Source of the DNA: Fonsecaea monophora | Lineage: Eukaryota > Ascomycota > Eurotiomycetes > Chaetothyriales > Herpotrichiellaceae | NCBI RefSeq assembly: GCF_001642475.1 | Contig: NW_019174059.1 | Location: forward strand, 1 to 64,000 | Reading direction: 5' to 3' | Length of the DNA: 64,000 nt | In this document: positions 23,381-33,200 of the stretch, one piece after another | Numbering within the stretch: the first letter of the stretch is position 1 | Layout of the letters: each line of letters starts with the position of its first letter | Notes under the pieces: generated by a model | What the model saw: the letters and a program-made list of their open reading frames with translations, nothing else | Told to the model about the DNA's origin: nothing | The model's database searches: none | Made by a program: the position numbers and the translations under genes

Positions 23381-23865
23381 ATAAGGGAGCGGATTCGCTT
23401 GGCTCTTGGCGCTCAACCTCCTTGGCGTGTCCTGGCGGGAACTTCGGCATAGGGACGACTCCAAATCACCCGGTCGACCACCCTCGCCTAAACTAGCATA
23501 CGCTAGGCTCCATGCCGCTCCCACTTAATGTACGTGAACGGTGCCAGGGTTGCGAACCCACCCAACGATACAGTTCCGCTGTCACAGGCAGGGACATGTA
23601 CGAAAAACACTGGTATCGTACTGGGTGTAATGGATCGGTCATTTGAAAACGCCATGGAGAACTTCCCATACTATACAGGAGGACTTACCGTCCGTGATCC
23701 CAGCCATCTGCATATGCATTCCCAGGTCACAAATCTTGATCAATCAGGTCCAATGGCCTGATAGCCGAAGAGGCCTTTCGCTGCGATGCCAGAGCAGTCT
23801 TTCTCCTCCCTTCAACACGCGCTTCCAAACACGCCTGCGTCTCCCTCCACCACCTCACTTGAAGG

Positions 23866-25314
23866 ATGTCTCTTCTGCAGGAAAAGGCATTGCAGAATGA
23901 CCGCTGGGACGACGTGGAGGACGTCGGCGATGGATTTCCCTCCCCTACGAGATCAAAGACCCAGAAGACGCTCCGATGGGTGGCCTCGACGACATATCGA
24001 TCCATCTCCAGCATGCCGTTTGCTCGCAACGGCCGACTGAGGAAGACGGCGTGGCTCGACGGGCTGCGCGGATTTGCGGCCTTGCTCGTCTACTTCCTCC
24101 ACCACCAGGTATGGGCGCATTCGGGCCTCATCATGGAAAACGCGTACGGGTACAATGGCCAGTACTACATGGCCTGTCTCCCCATCATCCGGACCTTCTT
24201 CACGGGAGGACACTACGCCGTCTCGGTCTTCTTCGTCATCTCGGGCTACGTGCTCTCGGCCAAACCCATCTCGCTGATCCACGCCCGGGACTTCACCAAA
24301 CTGTCGGAGAACCTGGGGTCGGCGCTCTTCCGGCGCTGGACGAGGCTGTACATCCCTGTGATCTGCTCGACCCTGATCATCGCCTCGATGCCCCACGTCT
24401 TCGGCGTCAACGCGAACTTCGTCCCCGAGCGCACGTGGAGAGACGAGATGTGGAAGTGGTACTGCGAGTTCAAAAACTTCAGCTTTGTCTTTCGACTGGG
24501 TGGCGAGCCCTGGTTCAGCTATAGCTTCCACCTCTGGTCGATCCCGTTTGAGATGCGCGGGTCCTTGTGCGTGTATACGGCCCTGTTGGCCTTTTCGCGC
24601 TGCTCCGTGACCGGTCGTCTGTGCGCAGAGGTCGGGTTAGCCGCGTACTTCCTCTACATCGCCGACGGCGCTCACTTTGCCATGTTTGTCATGGGCATGT
24701 TCCTCTGTGACCTGGATCAGCTGGCCGAGCACGGCAAACTCCCCGGGTGGATGTCGAGGCTGGGCAAGTTCAAGCAGCAACTCTTCTACGGCATGTTCGT
24801 GCTGGGCGTTGTTCTGGGGGGCTGTCCCTCTCACCACTGGGATATCCAGGTTCTCAGAGACTCTCCTGTGTGGTCATGGTTTACGTGGCTCGTGCCACAG
24901 GCGGTGTTTGACTACAAATGGTTCTTCTTGTTCTGGGCGTCGACGTTTACGGTGGCCTCGGTTCCACGCATATCATGGCTCAAGCAGTTCTTCGAGAATC
25001 GGTTTTGCCAGTACCTCGGACGTATCTCTTTTGCGTTCTATCTGGTGCACGGACCGGTGCTATGGATCATGGGCGAGAGACTCTACGCCGCGACTGGATG
25101 GGTGAAAGAATGGCAGCTGACGCAGATCCCCAATTGGGTCAATCGATGTCCGCTGCCTTCGTTTGGACCCCTGGGGTTGGAGTTTAGCTTTATCGTCCCT
25201 CATCTCGTGCTATTGCCGTTGACGTGTTGGCTGGCAGAGATAGCGACAGTGCTCTTTGACGAGCCCAGTATTAAGTTCTCTCAGTGGATGTACCGAAAAG
25301 CCACAGAAGAGTGA
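23866..25314 (+). CDS. Acyltransferase-3 (OafA/YrhL-type) multi-pass membrane acyltransferase
   Basis: A single frame gives 482 residues. After a ~60-residue cytoplasmic N-terminus comes the family signature: WLDGLRGFAALLVYFLHH, where the His pair near the end of the first membrane segment is the expected catalytic site, then GGHYAVSVFFVISGYVLS and a positively charged FRRWTRLYIP. About ten hydrophobic segments follow, including FYGMFVLGVVLGG, FFLFWASTFTV, and YLGRISFAFYLVHGPV near the C-terminus, another family hallmark. Proteins of this family move acyl groups onto sugars, lipids or small molecules at membranes. The gene shares a divergent promoter with the GLTP gene, which points to a lipid or siderophore acylation role under iron control. 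This is inference only. Confidence 0.85.
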   Translation: MSLLQEKALQNDRWDDVEDVGDGFPSPTRSKTQKTLRWVASTTYRSISSMPFARNGRLRKTAWLDGLRGFAALLVYFLHHQVWAHSGLIMENAYGYNGQYYMACLPIIRTFFTGGHYAVSVFFVISGYVLSAKPISLIHARDFTKLSENLGSALFRRWTRLYIPVICSTLIIASMPHVFGVNANFVPERTWRDEMWKWYCEFKNFSFVFRLGGEPWFSYSFHLWSIPFEMRGSLCVYTALLAFSRCSVTGRLCAEVGLAAYFLYIADGAHFAMFVMGMFLCDLDQLAEHGKLPGWMSRLGKFKQQLFYGMFVLGVVLGGCPSHHWDIQVLRDSPVWSWFTWLVPQAVFDYKWFFLFWASTFTVASVPRISWLKQFFENRFCQYLGRISFAFYLVHGPVLWIMGERLYAATGWVKEWQLTQIPNWVNRCPLPSFGPLGLEFSFIVPHLVLLPLTCWLAEIATVLFDEPSIKFSQWMYRKATEE

Positions 25315-25637
25315 GCACTGAGCAGTTGGGCATGGCTCTAACTCAATAGACGTACCGAGGCGACCTGGGATAGAATCACGAATATATAATAAATTGGATC
25401 AGGATAGAAACTCTACCACTCCCAAATCACAGTTCCGTGTCCTTCATTTTTGACTATTCGCTAGGAAGAGGGGGGATATGTCCCTTGGCGGTCCGTCGTG
25501 GCTCGTATGACTCCGGAATTGAAGGCGGACGCTCCGGACTTGAAACCTTCGCAACTTCAGATCTCTGAACTCGACGTTTTAATTACCCTGTCGACCTGCA
25601 ATCTCACGCACGCCAGAACCCCGGGTTTCTCTCAACC
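25315..25637. promoter_or_regulatory. Short spacer: 3' end of acyltransferase gene and promoter of the next gene
   Basis: 323 bp lie between two plus-strand genes. AATATATAATAAA at about 25381 could serve as a polyadenylation or TATA-like signal. No other motif stands out. Confidence 0.35.
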
Positions 25638-26966
25638 ATGCTTGTCAAAGGCTCCAAATGGGTCTTTTTCCTCACGGGCACACTCTCCTTCTTGATTGTG
25701 TTCGTCGTGCTGTGGAAAGGTCTCGGAGGCGCTGAAGAGTTTGACCTCTTCCACCTCTCCGACCACAGCGCATCTTCGCATGCCCGAACGAAGCTCATCG
25801 GGATCGCCGGCGCCGATGGGACTCGTCGGAAAAAGTCCCATCGGCTCGTGACGTCCGTGTCGACGCCGGAGCAGAAATACTTTGCGATCGACTTCGGGGG
25901 CCACGAGACTTGCAACCCAAACATCATCCCCCATCCCCAGCTCGCCGACACCTGGATCGTGGTGGCCCAGCGGCTCCAGTCGCCATCGCAGGACCCCTTT
26001 GTCTTCAACGAGATCGCGTGCAACGCCGTCTTCGACAATGCCACCCTCAGGTGCGTCGACCAGCCCACAGCGCTGCCCATCCAGGCCACCTCCGGACCGC
26101 ACTGCAAAGGCGACCTGGCACACCTGGCGTTCAACCTGGGCCCTCACGACGCGCGCGTCTTCTACGGCCCATCCGCCCCGTTCACCGTCTACGGCTCCAA
26201 CTCGCTCTACACCTGCTTCGGACAGTGGTTGCGGGACTTCCGCCCGCTCGTCAGCAGCTGGGGCGCCACGCCGGTGGCCGCGGCCTTCGCAGACCCCGTC
26301 GACCTCCAGAAGCCCGCGGAATACCACCCGATCGAGAAGAACTGGTTCGTGTTCTGGGACCTCGCGGGCCAGATATACGTGCACCACGACCTCTACCCGA
26401 AGCGGACGTTCGCGCGCCTCCTCCCCGACGGCGGCGTAGGGCCCAACCTGTCCCCGGCGGCCGAGGCGACCGACGCCGCGTGCATCGCCAAACACATGCC
26501 CCGGATCGGCGAGACGCTCGAGTCCATCCACCAGGCCACGAACTCGCTGTCCGTGACCCTCTGCGCGCGCGGGACCTGCACGCCGGATGCGCGAAACACA
26601 TTCATCCTGAGCGTGTTCCAGCACAAGAGCTTCCACGCGTACCACAGCGTGTACGAGCCGTACGTGATCCTCTTTGCGCCCGCGCCGCCATTCCAGATCG
26701 TCGCGATATCCAAGAAGCCCTTCTGGGTCAATGGACGCGGACTCCCCGGCGAGAAGAGGCCGGATTACCTCCCCATCCCACCCACAGCGCCCTGGAACCA
26801 GACCGAGATGCTCTACGTGACGTCGTTGGCGTGGAAGGCCGGAAACCAGACCTATCACGGGTACCTGGACGACGTGGTTTTCGTCGCCTTTGGCGTCGAG
26901 GATGAGCAGAGCGCCGGCATCGACGTTGTCGTCGGCGATTTGTTACTTGACCTGGCGTTTTGTTAG
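25638..26966 (+). CDS. Uncharacterised type II membrane protein, secreted-side catalytic-looking domain
   Basis: An intronless frame of 442 residues. A single membrane anchor lies at about residues 8-26 (WVFFLTGTLSFLIVFVVLW) after a short basic start, so most of the protein should face the Golgi lumen or outside. The lumenal part has repeated strand-like blocks such as IDFGGHETCNPNIIPHP, DTWIVVAQR, HLAFNLGPHDARVFYG, NSLYTCFGQWLRDFRP, EKNWFVFWDL and PYVILFAPAPPFQIVAIS. Their spacing resembles a beta-propeller of the kind found in some glycan-active enzymes, though I cannot name a family. Paired cysteines and N-glycosylation sequons (NAT, NQT) are present. It is GC-rich with strong fungal codon use, and the long antisense frame opposite it is a by-product. 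The role could be wall glycan processing; this is a guess. Confidence 0.7.
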   Translation: MLVKGSKWVFFLTGTLSFLIVFVVLWKGLGGAEEFDLFHLSDHSASSHARTKLIGIAGADGTRRKKSHRLVTSVSTPEQKYFAIDFGGHETCNPNIIPHPQLADTWIVVAQRLQSPSQDPFVFNEIACNAVFDNATLRCVDQPTALPIQATSGPHCKGDLAHLAFNLGPHDARVFYGPSAPFTVYGSNSLYTCFGQWLRDFRPLVSSWGATPVAAAFADPVDLQKPAEYHPIEKNWFVFWDLAGQIYVHHDLYPKRTFARLLPDGGVGPNLSPAAEATDAACIAKHMPRIGETLESIHQATNSLSVTLCARGTCTPDARNTFILSVFQHKSFHAYHSVYEPYVILFAPAPPFQIVAISKKPFWVNGRGLPGEKRPDYLPIPPTAPWNQTEMLYVTSLAWKAGNQTYHGYLDDVVFVAFGVEDEQSAGIDVVVGDLLLDLAFC

Positions 26967-27343
26967 CGAGAGACAAAGGAGCGTACGATCACACTGTCCG
27001 TGGTCACTATTGTACATACAGCTGCAAAGCCCTCGTACCTTTGATTGCAATGATTTATGAAACGATAGGAAATGCAAATTACATTTATCATTCGAGTGGA
27101 TGAATACCTATCGAGGGCGATTAACTCCATCCAACATTATATAGATCATTCTGTGCTTTTCTCGTCAAAAGATCATGTGTTCTGGTCCTTTCTCTCCAGA
27201 AAGGAATCATCTACCACCTTTGGGTGCTCGCTCCTTGTTTTATGCATGGCCTTGCCCGTACGGACAAATAGCCGTCTCTCGCTTCCATGTATACTATGCT
27301 ATTCTTTGTTGCACTGTGTATATTGATATCCTGCTCACGGGCA
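26967..27343. terminator. Convergent 3' region between the type II protein and MFS genes
   Basis: 377 bp separate two stop codons on opposite strands. The sequence is AT-rich with no gene, and must hold the 3' ends of both transcripts. Confidence 0.4.
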
Positions 27344-29230
27344 TTAGACCACGTTGCCTTTCACTTGCTTGTTATCCTTGACTCGGATATCCCGCCACAT
27401 GGCGACCGCGATGAACGCGCCACCAAGCAGCGCTAGACTCGTGATGAGCATATACCGTTGTGCATCACCGTACGCGCGACTGATGGCCACCCGAGCCGGG
27501 GTGCCGGGGCGGTAGTAGAGCTGCGCAATGATCGACGAGTAGACACGTTCAGCGTCCACTTCAGGGGGCAGATATTTGCGGAGGGCGGCGGGGAAAACGC
27601 TCGTCCAGATAGCGGTTGCAACAGTACCTCCAGCGGCGGTGCCGATGCTTCCAAACAGATTGAGGACGGCAATGATGGCGGCCAAATGCTGCTGGTCGGA
27701 GGGGGCCATCATAGCCATTTCGCCACAGAGCACTATCGTGCCTCCGGACACGGCGACGAAGATCTGCGTCATGATCACGTATCCGATCTCACTGTTCGGA
27801 CGACGGAATTCAATCATCAGCCCAACGCCGAGCATCATGAGCGGGATGGCAAAGTAGAGCGCCAGCCACTTGAAGCGTCCTGTCCAGCGCACGAGGAATC
27901 CGACGAGCACGGCAAACAGGCAAGAACCCGTGCGATAAATGGCACTGATGTAGGTGGCGTCTTGGATGCTTTGGGCCCACACAACCTGTAACATGGAGAA
28001 GAAGTAGCTGCCCCAGACCATCGAGTTGAAGAAGACAAAGACAAACATCATCCCGGCTCCAAACACGGTCCGGTCCAAGAGGATCTCAAATGGAATGAAG
28101 GTCTTGGGAGCCCAGTATTTCTCCCAGAATCCAAAGAAAATGAGAAGGGCTCCTCCAAAGGTGATCATGCAGATGATCATTGGCGACGCCCATTGGTCCT
28201 CCTGGAACGAGTAAAGGCTGAAAGGGAGCAGAAAGAGTGACATGCCACTTGCCAGGACCAGAATACCGATCAAGTCGACCTCAATGGCGTACTTTTTGAG
28301 GGCGGCTGGCCTAAGGTTGATGGTGACCGGCTCGATGATGCCGGCCTTTTCTGCTTTCTTCTGATGATATAGAAAGAGAATAATCAGGGGGGCAACCGCA
28401 AACGGGACGACGATGGCAAATATTCCGAAGCCCCATCTCCATCCAGAATCTCTGACGATGCTCGCAGAGACCGGCCCTCCTAGCCAGGTGGTTCCAATGT
28501 ACGGCGTGGTGGCAACCGCCAGCATGAGACTACGGTTTTTGAGGGAGGATGTGTCGGAGATGAAAACAGTCAAACAGTAGCTGACACCCTGGGCGCTGGC
28601 GAGAACGTCAGTGCTTAAAAAATGTGACTGTCAGATGTACCCAACGTACCCTGTCACGGCAAAGACTTGGGCAGCAGCATATGTTTGTACACTGTCGCAT
28701 GCCGCCATCATAATGAATCCGATGGTCCATATAAAGGTCATCAGTGCAATGCCCTGAGGACGGCCCCAGGTATCGAGAATCTTCGCAGTGGGAATCCTTG
28801 CGACACCACCAATGATGCTGGCCATGATACTGGTGGCCGCCGTCAGGGAGTGCAGGGAGAATGCACTTGTGACATATGGATTCAGTGAGCGCACTACCAC
28901 TTCCTGTAGAGATAGGACGAAGTAGATGAGCCAGATACTAGCCACGATCAGCAGACTCCTCAACAATAGTCGAGAGAGGGGAAATAAATCCTACAAGAAA
29001 TGAGCAGCGAACAGGTGCTTCTTCGTCCAAACCGTCGCGGTAGCTTGGACTCTCTTGACACCGGCTTGTGCGTCTCTCGAAATTATCTCCTCTTGGTCGT
29101 GACGTTCCTCTTCCCGAACACCTTCTTGGTCGGTGCCCTTTTCGGTCGCATAATGGTCGATAGTTGGTGATAATATTCCGCCATTAGGCTGTAGACTGGG
29201 TATCTCGGAGTGTCTTGTCGAAGAATTCAT
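27344..29230 (-). CDS. Siderophore-iron transporter, major facilitator superfamily (MirB/Arn-like)
   Basis: The best model has three exons: 29230-29013, 28955-28650 and 28595-27344, about 591 residues, as in fungal siderophore transporters (14-TM MFS). The soluble N-terminus ends in GVKRVQATATVWTKKHL. Then follow IYFVLSLQ, YVTSAFSLHSLTAA, IPTAKILDTWGRPQG, and after the second intron GAQGVSYCLTVFISDTSS, all typical of the MirA/B/C family. Later membrane segments and a short basic tail complete it. Intron 2 (GTACGT...GCCAG, 54 nt) is clear. Intron 1 is less so: removing 57 nt with a weak donor GTTCGC gives the family's normal spacing. A 36-nt intron (GTAGGA...TTGAG) or a nonsense codon at this point are alternatives. 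The protein should import ferri-siderophores such as TAFC or coprogen-type compounds. It diverges from an ABC transporter gene across a promoter with an iron-GATA site. Confidence 0.8.
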
Positions 29231-30229
29231 CTTGCTGGTGAGACGAGCAATAGCACTGTGGCAGAGATTGAATTCAACGATCCAAGACTTACACATGTAG
29301 AGCTTGTCATAGCTACAGGGGGGAACCAGGATGATCGGCCCACGTGATGTTGTTCAAATTTTGTCCGACTCGGAGTTCATGGACATTCTCAATAGGCGAG
29401 CTCGTCAATACCAGGCGAAAAGGCCCAAGGCCGGCCAAGGGGGAGTATGGGAGAAAATTCGCTCATGGGGAGTCCTTCGACCGACTTCGGGCCATGCTGC
29501 TTCCCAAGACCGGCCAAGCAGCGAATTGCATAAAAGCACAAGGGAGGGCGCCATGATCCATCACAAATTCAGGCTTGGGATGCGTGAACAAAAGTGAGAG
29601 ATGGAGAGCCACAAGACCCTCGAGTGTCTTGACGATATCCACTGAGCGGGCCGATAAAAGACCGCTTGTAATGGCGCCATCTGATAAGATACCACCCAAG
29701 CCTGTGACTCGCCACAGTGGTGTGGAGGGCGCCAAGGTTTTGGGGCCTTGGGAAATCTGTGGTATCAGCTGGTATCAAGACCCACGTGGTAATTACCAAT
29801 ATTTCTTACCTCTCTGTATCTCATGGAAGTCCCCAGTTCCAGGGACCACACCTCCTTGCACAGGATGTCCATCAACTACTTGTTTCTGTCCCCACGAAGG
29901 CTGTGCAACCTATTCTTCTCGTTTGCAGGTCATAGAAACGTTCCAAGACTCCCGTGAACAGCCGATATCGGAAAGAATTGTGCAGAATTCTTGTCATCTT
30001 GTCAAACCGCCACAACGGGCCAGAAGAAAACTTTTCTGAGAGATGCATGGACATACAGCTCTGTGGGTGAGCAATCGCAACACCTACCAGAATTTGTGAT
30101 GCATCGGACAAATGTCCAAGTCACATGCCACCTTCTGACAGAGTCCCTAGGTGGCTTAAGAATCTCATGTCGGAAGTGAAGACATGACCACTGTATAGGT
30201 AGTTCAAGATATTGTCAGCCTCGCCCATC
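29231..30229. promoter_or_regulatory. Divergent MFS/ABC promoter region
   Basis: One kb lies between two divergently transcribed transporter genes. It includes the iron-GATA match at 29679, roughly 450 bp from the MFS start and 550 bp from the ABC start. The minus strand also has a possible leader intron just upstream of the MFS ATG (GTAAGT...CACCAG). No coding sequence is recognised. Confidence 0.5.
29679..29691 (+). promoter_or_regulatory. Iron-GATA (SreA/Sre1-type) motif in the MFS/ABC divergent promoter
   Basis: ATCTGATAAGATA matches ATCWGATAA exactly and continues into a second GATA core, giving the same first 13 bases as the motif in the 252-bp repeats at 23109 and 23361. Confidence 0.6.
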
Positions 30230-33200
30230 ATGGCAGTCCGATTTTGGGCCAAGAAAAAGGTTGAGCAGCCCAACGAGGCTGACAGCAATCTGGTGAAGGA
30301 CGAGAAGCCCGAAAGGGCCAGTTCGGTCAGTAGCAGGAACATTCCCATACAGCTTCCCACAGAGCTGATATCTTTACCCACCTAGCCCTTGCTGGTATAC
30401 TTTCAACTTCTTGCGTACGCCGCTGCAACATGGAAGGATGTCGCTCTCATGGTCGTCGGGGCCGTCTGTGCCGCTGCCTCAGGAGTGCCTTTCCCTTTGA
30501 TGGCCATTCTCTTTGGACAGCTCGTAGACGACATCAACGGTGCGGCATGTGAAGTCGATAGCGAGGGCGATAGCGGTGCCTATGAGTCATCCATCAACGA
30601 CAAAGTCTTGCAGTTGACCTACATCTCTATCGGAGCCCTGGTCTTGATCTTCGTCCACCTTGTCAGTTGGAACATTTTCAGCCAGCGACTAGCTCACCGT
30701 CTCCGCGAAGACTACTTTTTCAGTCTTTTGCGCCAGGATCAGGCCTTCATCGATGAACACCAGGCTGGAGAGGTCTCGTCACGTCTCAATAGAGATATCC
30801 AGACAGTTCAATCGGGGACTTGTGAGAAGGTGGGCATGGTCATTGCCAGTCTCTCCTTCTTCATCACAGCCTACGTCGTGGCCTTTACCCGGGAAGCAAG
30901 ATTGGCCGGCATGCTCATATCTCTGGTCCCTGCTTTTCTTCTTGTCGCTCTCCTCGGTGGAGCTTTTTTCCAAAAATATTCCGTCTTCATGACCAATGCC
31001 GCCACGGCCGCCTCCAACATCGCGGCAGAAACTCTGTCACATATCACCGTGGTCAAAGCATTTGGTGCTGGAGCACGGCTGGAGGCGAAATATGCGCAAG
31101 TAATGCAGGTCAGTCGCACATTTGGCATCAAGAAAGGCGCAGTTGCTGCTCTCCAAGCTGGATTCCTGTACTTCATTGCCTACTCTGCGAATGCGCTGGC
31201 ATTCTGGCAGGGGAGTCGGATGATTGTCGACCTGATTGAAGGTATTATTACCGGTAGAGGGGGTGGTTCGACTGTTGGTCAGATCTATACGGTTGTATTC
31301 ATCCTTGTCGATGGTAAGTTGCTCTTCAAAGCTTAACAAACGTTGTCTCTAAGGTGAATTTCCATTTAGCTTGCGTGATCCTGGGTACAACGGCGCCCTT
31401 TCTGCCCCTATTTGGGAGTGCAGCAGCAGCATATGAAACCTTGAAAAGGGAGATCGCTCACAAGGCGACAGTCGATGGCACGTCTGAGGGAGGAAGCATC
31501 TTGCCACATGATACACCAGGAGCTGTCGAGATTCGAAACATCTCCTTTGCCTATCCGTCCCGTCCAGAACAGAAAATCCTGCATGGAGTTGACTTGAAGT
31601 TTCCTGCGGGACAGTACACGGCCATCGTGGGGCCCTCGGGCAGTGGTAAATCGACAATTGCTGCGCTTTTGACCCGTCTCTATGATCCCAGCCAGGGAGA
31701 AATCTTGATTGACGGCCTGAAACTCGCGGATCTGAATGTCAAGTGCGTACGAGGCCTGGCTAGTTTGGTGCAACAAGAACCCACTCTGCTCAGTCGGTCG
31801 ATCTTTGAAAATATATCGTCGGGCCTGATCAACAGCCAAGTAGCGGCCCACCAGAGACTGAAGCCTCTTCTAAAGGGCGGGAAACTCACAAAATTCGTGT
31901 CTCAAGGAGTCAGCGATCCAAATGTCATTGATGAGTGCGCCTCAATGATGCCTGAGGTCGAGGGTCTAGTTCATCGTGCTGCAGAACTCGCAGATGCGCA
32001 CACCTTCATCCGGAAGCTGCCGCAAGGTTATGCCACTGTGGTGGGAACGATTGGTCAATCGCTGTCTGGCGGGCAAAGACAGAGAGTCGCCATCGCACGA
32101 GCACTCATTCGGGACCCTCGCATTCTAATCCTTGACGAGGCGACTGCATCTCTAGACTCGATGAGTGAACAACGAGTGCAGGAAGCCATTGAAAGGCTGG
32201 CCGGGAGCAGAACCATCATTTCCATTGCACACCGTCTTTCAACAATCAAAAATGCCGACAATATCATCGTCCTTCATGAGGGCAAGGTTGTAGATCAAGG
32301 CACCTACGAAGAACTCCTCTCTCGCCCTGGAATCTTCTCCGACATGGTGAAATCTCAGACACTGGCGAGCGCAGACCACGACGATCCGGAGCGGGAAGGC
32401 TCGAGGGATAGTATGCAGGGTGACTCGATCAACACTTCGACGGAGAAGCTCGCCAGTTTCAAAGAGGATGAAAAGAAATGGGCCAAGTCAAGTGATGACA
32501 AGTCCCCGCCAGAGTCCAACGAAGCTCTGCAACCAGGTCAGGCCACGAGCCCGACGACGACAGCTGCATCCGTAATGGACTCAACACTATCTCCATGGAT
32601 GGTGATCAGATCTCTGGGTCGATACACACGGCCCCAATTGTGGTGGTTGCTAATGGCGATGAGTGCTGCCGTCATCGTTGGACTCACATTTATCGCCGCA
32701 GGTCTGATCTTTGGACATGCGGTGGGCTCGCTAACACCCTGCACGGCTACCATCCGGCGAATTCTGTACCTTGGAGAGTTCTTCGGCGGCATGCTGTTCA
32801 TGGTTGCCGGCGTAGAACTGTTCGCCAACTTCATCAGCTGGTCCTCCTTCGCCGTCGTGTCAGAGCGTCTTCTCTATACGTTGAGAGTCTTCTCTTTCCG
32901 TTCATTACTGGAGAAGAGCATCCAGTGGCATCAAACCAAAGTCACTGATGCGTCAGAATTGCTCTCGGTCATCACCAAGGACTGTGCTGCCATTGCTGGG
33001 TTCAGCGGTTCGACTGTTGGCACTCTCTTCTCCATCATGGTCAATTTCCTGGTCGCGATCGTCATGTGTCACATCATTGCCTGGAAAATTGCAGTTGTAT
33101 GCTTGACGATGGTCCCAATCCTCCTCGGCACTGGAATCATGCAGCTACGCACGCATTCAAAGTTCGAGGAAAGAAACTCGAAGGCCTTCACAAAGGCAGT

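Larger units (their letters stand above)
22935..23438. repeat. 252-bp tandem duplication in the GLTP/acyltransferase-3 divergent promoter
   Basis: Bases from 22941 onward recur at 23193 onward with a constant offset of 252 and no indels. Four substitutions separate the copies: C22957/T23209, G23046/A23298, C23130/T23382 and A23182/G23434. All four are transitions at CpA or TpG, giving TpA in one copy, as RIP would do. Each unit contains the GATA cluster described separately. Outside the repeat the flanks (22521-22934 and 23439-23865) show nothing else recognisable apart from leader-like sequence before the plus-strand gene. Confidence 0.92.

Noticed and set aside
25632..26858. A 408-codon minus-strand frame
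   Set aside because: It is opposite the GC-rich type II membrane protein gene; its Arg/Gly/Val-rich composition is typical of an antisense frame.
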